A DNA stretch of 34,691 nt, taken from NCBI GenBank assembly GCA_001642005.1, contig LWCA01000276.1, positions 1-34,691 on the forward strand, written 5' to 3'. The notes under the pieces were generated by a model. That model was given only the letters and a program-made list of their open reading frames with translations. It was not told the origin of the DNA and made no database searches. Position 1 is the first letter of the stretch. Every line of letters starts with the position of its first letter. Below, piece by piece: positions 19,173 through 31,900 of the stretch. A program made the translations under genes and the position numbers. The DNA comes from Intoshia linei (lineage: Eukaryota; Orthonectida; Rhopaluridae).

Positions 19173-21588
19173 TGTAATTATTCAGTAGTTATTAATTTTA
19201 TTTTATGTATTTAATGATGGCACGCGATAAAAAGTTTTGTTATTTTATAACTATTAAGTTGCAGCTGCATTATTGTAGACGATATTCCGTTAATTTTGAC
19301 TAAATTCCTATTTACTTATTGAACCAAAAATGATGTGAAACTTTTAAAATTCAAATATTGAAGTGTCATAAAATCTGAAAGTTTTAAATTTAAATAAAAT
19401 TAAAATTCTATGCATAATTACGCAAATTGCATTTTAATTGCATGTTTTGATTTGTTGTATAAATATAATGATCAATAATAGTATTCGATGCTGGATATAT
19501 AATTTATGGCTAGTGTGAATCTATGCAGAGTATGTTCTCATAATCTACCACATGCTACTCGCATTTGTGACATGGTGTCCGGTAGGATCAGTTAACATTA
19601 CTCTCAAGTATTATTCAAATTTTAATTGCTTGAAATGTTACATTAAACATTTTCTATCTATAATTGTATTTGAATTAATGAATTTTTAATTGCTACATTC
19701 ATTCCGTGAGTTTCATTTTGTTTATTTCGATAGACTAAGCAGAATACACTGCATACAAAATATACAGCTGCATAATGCACGCGACACTATGAAAATTTGT
19801 TTTAATTTGTTATGCAGTTTCAATTATGCAAATTAATTTCTTTTAAACATGTCACATGTTGAAGCATGTAAAGTAACATGTCATTTATCTTATAAATTTA
19901 ACTGCACTCGGGTCCTGTTTTATGTGTACGCAACGACTTGAAATTTTCAAGTACTCTATTGTTTTGACGCTAATCTTGAAGCAGATGTGCGACACGTAAA
20001 AGGGAACTTTTTTTAAAATCCATAATGTATTCATAATTTCCACGATCCAATCTTGAAGAAATACCTAGACTACATTGTCTGGAAATTTGCTACATCAATT
20101 ATTTGGCACCTGCTACCTAAACACGCCCAAATATTTATATTAAATATTGATTGGATATCAAATAATTATCAATATTTATAAACTATAGTTTCCTGACTAA
20201 GTGTCCTTCGAGAATTGACAATGAACCAAAACTGAAATGTGAAATTTTTAAATTTGAGTCTAATATATAATACGCATATATCAAGCACCATATTTCACAA
20301 TAACGCACATTTTTCTAAAATCCAATATATTGATTTTGAACAAATTTTCGACGCGACAACATTTTCAGAAAATATTGATATATCGACCAACAACATTGAT
20401 TTTATTTGAATTTTATCGTATTTAAATTTATATTATTGAATTTTTACATCTTATCTCAACATCATACCTTGAAATATCAAATAACCATCAACCCCAAGAG
20501 TATCGCAACTAAATAATTGATTTAAACTCGTGTAAGTAATTATAACCCTATACATTTATACTTGAATATTGGACTTTATGTACGTCAAGTCGATAATGCG
20601 CATTTTATGTATTGTACTTTCATTTTTTAACATGCTGCCAAATTGTTGAAATTGGATATTTTTATTTATTAATCCATAAAATGCAATTATCGACTTTTAT
20701 ATATAATTTACATGTTAATATGTATTTCATTTTTTATTATACAGTTGATGCTTTAACTGCATGAAAATTTGAGGTGTATATTAGTTTATTTTATCTTTAT
20801 AAAATATGGGATTGCATAAGTAATGCCAATGTTTTATACGTTTGTTGTTTTCTTAAGAAATCCTTTCAGCGGTAATTGTCACGTTTTAGCATCAAAATTT
20901 TCATTTAACCAATAGGTGGTATTTATTAATCAACAATGTAGCAATTGTTTGTTACACAATACATTTTATTTACCAAATTGTACAACTTGTACAAATTTTT
21001 AGTAATACAAATTTTTGAAATTTATACCAATTTTTCTTGTAGTTTTAAGTTTAACTTAATTTCGTGTATTGTATTATATATGTTGTATATGCAATTTCTT
21101 TTGAATATTACAATGTACATCTTATATTAATGAAATGGCTGGATTCTTTATATATACAATTTGTATATCATATATTCCTTACTCTTATTATTTGTATATG
21201 CGGCTATTTTATGTTTTACCTTTTTTTAAATAAACTTTTCTAAGTATTAGTTTGACTAAAAAAAATACAATTATTAGAATAAGAGGTGCAAAGTTTTTAA
21301 ACTTTTTTATTTTGATATACTATTACATTTTTCATTTAATTTCAGTTTTAATTTTAATGCACAATACTAAATCCTTAAAAATTTTATTTAGTTTTTATTC
21401 CAGAAATTATAAATCAAAAAACTAGTTTTTTAATTCATCATTATTCAAAATTTAGATAAAATTTAAAATACACGCACGCTATTGACAGGAAATGATTAAT
21501 GAACAATTTGAGCTTAATAACATTATAATAAACTTTTTGAGTCTAGTTGACAACTTTTGACTTTATTTTAGTTTTTAAACTTATTAAC
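19173..21588. other. Intergenic sequence downstream of NDUFA9
   Basis: Apart from the candidate exon at 19506 there is no coding-like frame and no member of the repeat families defined elsewhere. This is the longest repeat-poor stretch of the window and could hold onecut regulatory DNA, but no specific site is demonstrable. The ORF at 20945 is A+T-driven. Confidence 0.4.
19506..19581 (+). CDS. Possible first exon of a Cys-rich (ZAD-like?) protein
   Basis: ATG opens MASVNLCRVCSHNLPHATRI then CDMVSG, ending at a donor G|GTAGGATC in phase 1. The C-x-x-C in 'LCRVC' with a later Cys resembles the start of a zinc-finger-associated domain (ZAD), an arthropod zinc-binding fold, or another small zinc knuckle. 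No second exon with the partner C-x-x-C was found before onecut. It may be a relic, an exon of a longer gene, or chance; 26 residues are too few to decide. Confidence 0.25.
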
Positions 21589-21952
21589 TCAAGGGAAATA
21601 ATATATAGTTTTCATCAGTTTCTTTACAATTAATATTATATTTACAATCAAAAAAGTAAAAATGAAAAATTGAGAAATGGAAACTGTGTCATCGGTTCTA
21701 ATAACATAATTATCTTGTACACCATTTGAATATGTAAATTTCAGGATATAAGAAGAAAACTTTTCGTTGAACCTTATCATCTTCCAATAAACTCATTTTT
21801 TGTGTGTAATCTGGAATTCATATTTACCACTTTACCAATCCTGTCGTTTATTCTTATGTGTATATAATTTAATGTATGGGTGTACAAGTTATTCAATGGA
21901 TAATTATTATAATTACGTAAAAATTTTGAAAAATATAATTTCCAGGTATAAT

Positions 21953-22209
21953 CAGGCAATGGAGAGGGAGCTTGGGACCATATGGTCCGGGTATACAATT
22001 ATGAGGGTCTACTTTTTAATTTATTAATAGGTAATTAGTAATAGTTTGAAAATTTCGATAATCAATACGATTTCCAACGGTTATTTTTAATTTTTAGATA
22101 ATGAACGATCGATTAAAAAATTTATACCGGTCCCATTTTTTTAAAAAATTTGAAGGGGAGCCTACAATTCTATCTGTCCCGGGCCTACTGTTGGATCTCC
22201 ATGGCGCTG
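21953..22209. mobile_element. Family R2 hAT-type MITE, 257 bp
   Basis: The left end CAGGCAATGGAGAGGGAGC and right end CTCCATGGCGCTG are inverted repeats. Flanks GGTATAAT (21945-21952) and AGTATAAT (22210-22217) are an 8-bp duplication with one mismatch. The interior (CGATTTCCAACG, TGAACGATCGATTAA) is nearly identical to the copy at 26163, so these two form a subgroup. The ORF at 21800-22027 runs into it and is not a gene. Confidence 0.85.
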
Positions 22210-22444
22210 AGTATAATGGTTTTTTCTTATAATATATATTAAAAACAATATATCTCAGGAATTGGCATCTTTACGGTAAAAATGCATATTAATCAATAAT
22301 TAATAGTTCTATAATTTAAAAAAAATAATTCCAAGACAATAAGTTTTTTTTAGTTTGACATGCATTAAAAATTTTAACCTCAGAAATTAATATCTTGACA
22401 TTCAAAAACAGTTATATTACCATTTTAAAATCCAAATATGTAAT

Positions 22445-22708
22445 GAGAGCCGTACTTAACCAGCTCAAGACCACCGAAAATGAAAAATAGACCCTAAAAA
22501 ATCTGTTTTGAAAACGATGCGTTTTGTCATGTTGCCCCTAGTCACCACAATAAGGCTCTCGAGTTGAAATTTTTAATTTAACACACTAAATAGTTATAAT
22601 TAAGAATATAATTATTTTAATTCTCCATTTGGAAAAATGAGGCCATAATTTTATGAACATTTTGCCTAGCCCCAAAGAGGTGTCTCGGGTACGGAAGGTT
22701 CGTCACTG
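22445..22708. mobile_element. Family R3 hAT-type MITE, 264 bp
   Basis: It is flanked by identical TATGTAAT (22437-22444 and 22709-22716). The left end GAGAGCCGTACTTAACCAGC continues through AAGACCACCGAAAATG and AAAAATAGACCCTAAAAAA, which matches the start of the transposase-bearing element at 33931. The right end is GTACGGAAGGTTCGTCACTG. Non-coding. Confidence 0.85.
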
Positions 22709-22716
22709 TATGTAAT

Positions 22717-24010
22717 TGTAATAATGTGTAAAATTTAAATTCCAATAGTTTTGTAACTATCGATTTTCAAATTTAATGTCAACTGAACTTTAATTAATTT
22801 TTTTAATTTGTATTTGAATTTTTTGCAAATTTGTAATAGACAATTTCCAACTTTTTGTTGTGCACCCAGACAAGATTAATATCATATGAAAGAGAATTTT
22901 GAGATTTTAATAATGAGCTATATTATTACAAAAATCTAAATGGAATTTTTGAATAAATCGACGAAATGTAAATGGTTTTTATCTTTTTTTAAAAAATATA
23001 TCAAAAACCTAATACTTTGATTCGCTGTTTCAGCTGTTATAATTATTATTTTTTGATGCAAATTTCACAATAAATACAAAATTAACTATTCTATAGGATT
23101 AATTCATCAAAAGAGAAAATATCACTATAATAATTTTAGGCTACACCCTCAACTTTAAAGTAGTTTTTTAAATAATAAGGGCGTGTACCCATTTAAAAAT
23201 ATCATGCAGGGTCATGGAAATGGATTAGGGTCTACAATCACGAAGAGCCTACTATTTTAATTTATTAATAGGTTATAAAACGCGGCCAGGAAAATGTTCT
23301 TTAAAATTCAAAGGCTGATTTTATTATTTATTAAAAAAAAAAGAAATTTTGGTTTTTAATCCTGAAGAATAAATTTTCTGAAAAATAAATTAGCGATAAA
23401 ACATCATCCTAAAAAAACTGTATAGAAATTGGTGTTTTTTAAATGTAGGGCATTTCATTTTTTAATTAAACAGATACTCACAGAAATTCCATTTTATAGA
23501 CATGTAAGTAAAAGATTCTCATGTGTTATACCTAATATTAAAAAAATCTGTGAGAATTGTTAGACTCAGTGATACATATGTATCATTAATTCTATAAAAT
23601 AAATAGTATAATTACCTCGACTTTAAAATAAAAAACTTTAGATTTGTAATTTATTAGAATAATTCTTTTTGATTAAACTGTTAACATGTTATTTTAGATT
23701 AGACATAAAAAATTTACATTAGGTTATTTTATGAAGTGAGTCTGGAATTTTTTAAGAGTGAAAGTGGTGCTAGCATGAAAAATGTTTGATGAACACAACC
23801 TTAATGTAACATTTCCATGTAATGCTTAACCTGAGATAGCTCAATTATACTTTAAAAAATGTATATTACAATTGGATATATTGTTATTTATGTGTTAATT
23901 GCTTTGATTGAAGGTTGTATTATATACTTTGAAATGTCCTTTAAATTGATTATATGCATGACGTGACAATTTTTATCGATTTTTATAAAATTTTGTATCA
24001 TGTAAATAAT
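22717..24010. other. Intergenic sequence with a partial R2 copy
   Basis: A truncated R2 copy starts at 23207 (CAGGGTCATGGAAATGGATT) and fades by about 23285 after GAGCCTACTATTTTAATTTA. An R1-like snippet follows (about 23330-23400). The remainder shows no coding frame. Confidence 0.5.
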
Positions 24011-24059
24011 ATTGATCAATGACCAATCACGTTATGCCAATACTTCAACTATAAAAAGG
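24011..24059 (+). promoter_or_regulatory. Candidate onecut promoter: ONECUT-like palindrome, CCAAT box, TATA box
   Basis: Within 49 bp lie ATTGATCAAT (24011-24020, two overlapping ATTGAT/ATCAAT cores of the type bound by ONECUT proteins), CCAAT in GACCAATCACG (24023-24027) and TATAAAAAGG (24050-24059). The spacing is that of a compact core promoter on the plus strand, about 1.1 kb upstream of the onecut ATG. A start near 24080-24090 is implied, with a long 5' UTR or a 5' intron. Motif co-occurrence in such A+T-rich DNA may be chance. Confidence 0.35.
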
Positions 24060-25154
24060 TGTTTTGATATATAACATCAACAACTACATACCATTAATAT
24101 TAATACATTGAATTGTACAATGTAATGTACAATAAAATTGCTTAAGGCAATAACAGTCTTTAAAAAGTGTTGACAATGTATACATCTTGACAAGTGAAAA
24201 ATAAAATATCCCGTGGCATAAAAAGGGTGTCGTAGTCAACGAAAATAAAAAAGTATAATAAAATTGAATAAAATGAAAAAATTTTGATAAAATGAATTAA
24301 AACATGTATAACTTTTAATTAAATTTTATTGGTACTATTCACGGAAAATAAAAAAAATCGATTAAAAAGTGACATATTTAGACTGGGTTGATAATTCACC
24401 AAAGTAAAATTTATTCCGAGATTTCTTGATGGCTGCAATGTACAATGCAGCGTAATTTAAATATATTTGAGTGTTACTAAAAGTACAATTTTGAATATAA
24501 AATCAATAATTGTAATTATTCTAACTTTGTCTGAGCTCATGTTTCATTAAATAAATAGAAATGTAGCTTACATCGACCAATTATCGAAAGCGTGTCTAAA
24601 TTTACTTTCAGTAATATAATTGCCAACCAATGTAGGACAATTTTACTTGAATCGTAAAAATTTTAGCAAATTCTTACGACATTGTATATTCCATTGCGAT
24701 TGAAAGTCTATTCCAATATATTATTTGAATTTTACCTATTTTATTAAATAATCGATTACTGGCTGTATACAATCAAAAAATCGGATTATTATTCCCCAAA
24801 ATGCACAAAAATATTGACAATTTATGTAACTTGCCGGTATAATATACATTTTATATTAATATTTGATTTTTAAATATACTTAACGTTACCCACCCCTCAC
24901 CGCTTTTCAACCAGTTAAAATTTAATTTTCCAATTGTGAAAAATTCAATATTTTGAACGAATAATAATAAGCTTATTTTAATCAATGTAATGATTTTTTT
25001 AGTTGTAATGTAATTAAAAATATAAAACTAATTAATAAACATCTCCATGTATAAAAAAAATGTTTAGATACCACCACTCGCCAAATAATATATACAGTCT
25101 ATCCAGGAAGGTATATACAACGACAAAAAGGAAAAACAAATCCACGATCATCAC
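24060..25154. other. Putative onecut 5' UTR or upstream region
   Basis: No repeat family member and no coding frame. TAA at about 25087 closes the onecut frame upstream of its ATG, so the ORF cannot extend further 5' without splicing. A small stem GCTGCA...TGCAGC sits at 24431-24450. Confidence 0.4.
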
Positions 25155-25917
25155 ATGACAAAATTGGATATGAACAGTGTAATAAAGGCTGAATCAAATT
25201 TAAATTACATCAAGAAAGATGAAGACGAAGAAAAAGATAATGAACTTGACAAGTGCGACGAAAATTCGACTCAATATGATAAACCAATGTCTTCCATCAT
25301 ACACGACTTAAGACCCGTTAATAACATTTCAGACAACTTTAATGAAATTCCTCGCAAGAGACATAAAATGGAAATGCAAAATGATGCAAATTCAAACATG
25401 ATTGATAACATGCGATATCAACCAGATTTTTGTATACAAAACAAAACTACTACATATTCCGTACCGGGAACTCAAAATTTTTTATCCAATTCTATTCCTT
25501 CTAATCAATTGCAGAATTCTCAGTATCCAATTTCTAATAATATTCAACCCAATTTTAACCAATTTGATTACCGAAATCCTTATTTTCGTAATACTCCACA
25601 TTTACTTGATTCTTTGGAAATTAAATTACCACCAATGGGTGGTGTCACTTTCCCAATTTCACAACATGATGAGTCGAACCAAAATATGCAAAATCTCAAT
25701 TTATCTAATGCTGCCAATGTACATAAAAATATCATTTCCAATTCTAATCGACTCAATTACATGCCCATGAATCCTAATGAAAATAATAATAATTATGGGA
25801 AAATTAATGATCGGTATATTCTCACCAAAATGAACAATTATAATCGGGCTGTCAACTATAATCCTTATTCAATACCCAATGGATATTCACAGAATGAATT
25901 TTTAAACGATTCTTCAG
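25155..25917 (+). CDS. onecut: onecut exon 1 (N-terminal low-complexity region)
   Basis: It encodes residues 1-254: an acidic, Lys-rich start (KKDEDEEKDNELDKCDEN), a basic patch PRKRHKMEMQ, then Asn/Pro/Tyr-rich sequence including the less biased LEIKLPPMGGVTFPIS. The donor is TCAG|GTAATA, phase 1. Reading on without splicing reaches a stop after 9 codons. The overlapping ORF at 25402 is a frame shadow. Confidence 0.9.
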
Positions 25918-28900
25918 GTAATATTTACTTATTAATCCATTTATAATTCTTGGTTGGTATTTTTTGATATAATCTATTTGGAGTAGATTAGAAAAAAAAC
26001 TTTGAAATGCTTATAATACATTAAATTAAATTATAAACGAACCTGCCTCTTTTTTTTCATTTTTGAAAATAACGGGTCATTTGGGGTTTTGACCGTGAAG
26101 ATGCAGGTCTTTGAGGTTGTAATTTATGATAATGTTTATGATTTTAAAAAATGTTTCAGAATCAGGACCGTGGAGACGGGCTAGGACCATATGGCCCGGG
26201 ACTACAATCATGAGGGCCTACTTTTTAAATTTATTAAGTATACTAAAATTTCGATAACCAATGCGATTTCCAACGATTATTTTTAATTTTTAGATACTGA
26301 ACGATCGATTAAGAAAATGTATAGAGGTCAAATTTTTTATAAGGTCTACAATTTCCATATCACCCGGGCCTACTGCTGGCTCTCCACTGCCCTTTTCAGA
26401 ATATGTTTTTTTTAAATAGAGTAGAACATCTCTATAATAAAGTGTCCATTTGATTCAATATAGAGAAACGATTCATTCAAATGCAATGATCATTTAAATT
26501 TTATAAGACTTACTTTATAAGAGTTTTATGATAGTAAAAATAATAAATGTGTTAACTAAAGTAGGTAAAATATAAAAATTTATTCTAAAAAACTTTTCAT
26601 TACTGATAAATCATTATATTTTTCATACGGAACATATTTTGTTTCAATTATCTGGTTGTCTACACATTTTTTAGAGTTATATTTATTTTTTAAATTTTGT
26701 TAACCATCCATGACCAATGGTCATTGATCATTTTGAAAGTTATGAATTTTCAACTTTTAGGCATAAATATGTGCATTTTGTCGTAATCTTTTTTGTAATA
26801 ATACTAAAATAACCGATATACTGATATCAGTCATGGCATATTTTAAACAAAAAAAAATATTAATCTAAAATAAAAAATTAAAAATTTTTTAAATTTTTTC
26901 AAAACCAATGATAAATTTCACACACAAACGAGCCAATACTTATCACATAGAATAATTTAAATTAGATTTTTTTGTTTTTTTTAACGAAAAAATTTTTTTC
27001 TTTTCAACTTTTCTTTGCAAAATTTTATTTATGGTAGTTTATTTTCTATAGGCCCAAAAAATATAATTTTTTTTATTTGTTTATTTTTTGTTCGGAAATT
27101 GTTCTAATTGCTTAAATTTCCTTTAGGAAAAATGCCCAATGGAGAAAAGGTTGAAAAACCACTGTTATATAAAAAAAATTAAATAAAATTAGATGTGTAA
27201 GGCGTCACAAAATAAACTTGCATGAAAATGGGTGACGCGATAGAAAAGGCTACGTCTGGTTTACAACCAATTTTAATTAATATATTGAGCATCATTTTAT
27301 ATTTATTGAATTTGTGTTTATTGTATTCTATCATGTATTGATATTAAATTCGTTGGCTTAATTCAAATTTTAATTCATAATTATAATAAATGGGTTAATT
27401 TAAAAAAATAAAATAAAATAAAATTTAGGTATATATTTTCAAAATACAACAAACCAACAAGTAAAACAAAAAGTATCAAACGATAAAAATATAAATGAAC
27501 AAAATTTGCTATTATCCATGCCAATTTCAAATGGCAACATGCGTCAAATTCATACCGGACAAAACCCATCACCAATAAGAAATATAAACGAAAATCAATC
27601 GCCTCTACTTCAAAAACACATGTCTTTGGATCAATCTCTAAGAATTATCAATAATGATAATGAACAAAACCAATATTTACAACATTCTCATTCCTATACT
27701 CCAAATATTTTTTCAGGCTTAACTGGTCATGACATAAACAATTTGAACCACCCAAACAATGACATGTTTTCAACCTCAAACGTCACATCGCTACCAAACT
27801 ATTACAATAACAATAATACGACAAACAGTCAACTATTGGTAAATTCATATCAACACCAAAACCAAAATTTTATGCAACCTATGCACCACCCTATATCACC
27901 TATTAATCAGTCTCAAAATAGTTACAATAGACAATCACCTACAGATTCACAATGCTCAAAAACAGAAACTGAAGAGTTGGATACCAAAGATTTAGCTCAA
28001 CGTATTTCGAGCGAATTAAAACGATACAGTATTCCTCAAGCTGTTTTTGCCCAGCGAGTTTTATGTCGGAGTCAAGGAACATTAAGCGATTTGCTAAGAA
28101 ATCCGAAACCTTGGGCCAAATTAAAGTCTGGCAGAGAAACTTTTCGTAGAATGAATAAATGGCTACAAGAACCTGAATATCAGCGTATGTCATCTTTGAG
28201 ACAAGCAGGTAAATGTAATTTTTTTAATTAAATTTATTATTTACAAATTGCAATATACAGTACAGTTCAAATTAATATTAGTATTATTATTTCAAGTCGG
28301 TAGTAGTTTTGACTAATTTTGTTGTAAATTTTTTGCAATTTTATTCATGGATAAATTGGCCATGATTCGAATTGTATCATTCTTTTTTGGAAAATTTTTT
28401 CAATTTTTTTTTTCAATAATGATGTGTATTTTACCCATATGCAATGTACAATGTACGTTATATTTTGTACTAATCATTTCAACATGATCAATTCAAACTG
28501 TTATAATTATCATGTTAAAATATTACTAACATTGTAAATTAGTTATGAATGATAACATTGCTAAATTATGACTGTGAATGAGTATTTATTTATATTTTAA
28601 AGTTTAAATAATTTTTTAACTTACACCAGGGATCCCAATTTTTTGTTGCGAACCATTTGGGATAATAGTGATAATAATAAGTGAGTGATAATCACAGGTT
28701 CCAATTTTTTCTATGATTACGGTTCAAATAACATTCCGAAAAATTTAAAATAATGAATTTTGAATTCCTTGTAAATTGTTAAATTGTTAAATTATTTTTT
28801 TAATTAATTAATTTCTACATTACTATACACTATTGTTATAGAGTCATCAATAATTAGCATTCAAAGTTAAATTCAAGTTAAAATTCATATTTTTCAATAT

Positions 28901-31900
28901 AAAATTTAATTAAATTTATTAAAATTATTAAATTATTACAAACACAAGACCATTCAAAACATTGTTAACACATTCGTTAATAACATTCCATTAAATAAAC
29001 TTATATTTTAGTTTTTGTATGAAATTTTTAAAATGCAAGCATCTTCGCAAGAAATTGTCCAAAATCACTTTTTTTTCACAAAAATTCATAAAACTATCAA
29101 ACGCAATTTTATCCGTTCCTGTACCATAAAATTTCGAGGAGAATTTAAAAAAATATATACGCTGATACAGATTTTAAAATCATACACATTATCATAAATT
29201 TAAATTTAAAAAAATTATATCTTCAGGGCCAAAACCCTAAATTACCATTTTATTTTAATGAAAACAGTCCTAGAATTTAAAAAAAATTACAGGTTGTACA
29301 GTTCTATCCTGTTAACACACACAAAATTTCAATCCGAATAAGTGACGAGTTCACCGTCAAAAATGCATTTTATTATTCATATATTTTATTAAAACAAAAA
29401 ATGTGAAATAATTAACGGTCCGAAAATTAAAAAAATAAAAGGATTATTCTGATAGGCTTAGTCCAGTTGATATAAATACAAAAGTTCAGCCCGAGAAATC
29501 TACGCATTCCCGATGAAAAATAATTTTTAATATACTATCAACCAATATTTTTCAAATATTTCGATTAAAATCAAAAATTGAAAATGTAATTGATCCTACA
29601 ATTTTAAAAATAAAGTGCAATTTGTAGTCTAAACATTTCCAATAAAGAAATATGGGTAAATTGGTTAAAAAATTTATTCCTTCGGAATTTTTTTCATGGC
29701 TACGCAATTTTTAAATTTCAAATTATCATTTTCAAAACATTTTGAATAAAATTTAAATAAAAACTACAACAACGAAACTAAAAGTAATACAACTTTGTTA
29801 ATATTATTTTTATATTTATTACAATCCTTTTCCATATTGGTAAAATTCGCCTGAAATATGTTTATAAAGTAAAGATTCGGTTAATTATTAATAAGTACTT
29901 GATATTTTTAAGTATTTAGAAAATTGGTACTGAATATATATCATCACATTGAAAATAACAAAATAGGTTTTTATAATTTTCTGTCTAATAAATTATAAAA
30001 ATGGGATAACAATTGTTTTTAAAATTCTAAGTTCAAAAAATTAAAATGGGATAATTCACTTTAAAGTATAAAATAATGTGATATGATGGTTCCACCTGAA
30101 ACAAATTTGGGGAACACTCCTTTAAAGGATTGATAATAGTGAATAGTAGGATTTTTAAGTTAGATTTTCAACGTGAATTTATTTTTTTAAGTACAATAAA
30201 AATGTGCCCTCGGTAGAGCTAAGTCCTGTTTGTACGTAGTACATAACAGTCAACCTAGTTTGTATATAAAAGATGACATATAAAATATAATTTTCTAAAA
30301 AATTAAAATATAGCATCGCGTCCAGTTTCAGTATTCTCCTTGTAGGGTTAGATAATAAGATTTATTTTTTTAAAATAAATTTGATATAAATCTGAGTTTT
30401 AGTTATCAAATCTAACCTTAAAAAGGAACCCAAGATCTGATACTACATTTACTAAATACGAAAACAATTCAATTAATCGACTCTTTTAACTAAAAACTGT
30501 AAGGGTAAATATTCATAATTTTTTTAAAATATTTAAAACGTATCAAATGTGAAAGTTTTTCAAAGTTCATCTGACAACTGTTTAATAAAAAATACTGACA
30601 TATAAGTACAGTGACGTAGAGCATTTTATGAGTGATAACAAAAAAATTATAAAACATTGGAAAATTCCTTGAATCAATTTCAACATTTTTTATTACCTTT
30701 TTAAAAAAAAATACTACAAATTAGCTTTCCACATAAACTTTAGGCTACAGGAAATTTAAATTGATATTAATGATACAAAGATTCGAAGGAATCGGAATCA
30801 AGAACGAAATAGATAAATTATTTTAACGTTTCTGACAAATAAAATATATTTATAAGTTTCAAAAACTGAGTACTTTGTTAATGAATTGTCATTAATAATT
30901 TTTTTGGTGGTTTCACTCAATTTTCGCAAAAAAATTAAAATCTCGTCAATGTAATCTTGAACGATAAATGAAATAAAAATTTCACATATGAAATGAAGAA
31001 AAATTGTTAGTTTAGAGCTTGTACAATGTACATTGTACAATAAGGTGTCTCATGGGTATTTAGAAAAAATATCCTTAGGGCTTAAAAGTATAGTGTTACT
31101 AAAATAATAACTATTGTAAAATATTTTGGGCCAACTCCTAACGGTGAAGTTAGCCTGACGATTTAAAGTTTTCTATATATATACTATATATTAAAAAATT
31201 AAAACGGAACTTTATTTTAACGGAAATTGGCGTTTGAGCTGTTAAACGTGATACCGACTTTATAATATTGTTCTCCATGTTTAGATATACAGTTTATTTT
31301 TTTAAATTTGTTCTAGCTTAATTTTTTTGGATTTTATATTTTTTTTGAGACACCTTATTGTACAACATAGCTTCTTTAATTGAAAATACTTAACTTGGCC
31401 TCTATACCCAATGTCTATGTCTAATGAACAGTGTCCATGCATATATAATACTTTTTTATACTTCTGTACTCATTGTCAGACACTATATAATTAGTTAACA
31501 TTATTTGACTTTACCCGAGTAATTCTTTTGATACTATCTGATCGTTGTAAATCACAGAATACGGGAAACTTTAACTAAAATGTATTCTAAAAATTCATAT
31601 GAATGGATGTCAATATGAGTGAGTAAAAGCTGTAAAAATGTCAATTATTATTTTGAATTGTATTGCAACTACACAAGTGTCCATTAGTTTAATTTTGTCA
31701 AATGTATCCAAAAATATATGCAAATATTTTTAAAAAAATGCAAATATTTAAGTACAGTATGTATTATAATTCTAATCAACACAAAAATAAATTTTACATT
31801 ATTTGTACAATTGAAAGTACTATTGTATATTAAATTTAACGTCAAATTATTAATGTATTAAATATGTATATATCAACGTGTATTGATTATATATTGTGCA

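Noticed and set aside
25402-25770. 122-codon plus-strand ORF overlapping onecut exon 1
   Set aside because: A frame shadow of the Asn-rich coding region; AAT/ATT-rich codons read as Ile/Leu in the +1 frame.
30798-31040. 80-codon minus-strand ORF (...YIDEILIFLRKLSETTKKII...)
   Set aside because: Reads somewhat like protein but has no recognisable motif, starts inside the 31033 element and lies in the onecut intron; not enough support to call a gene.
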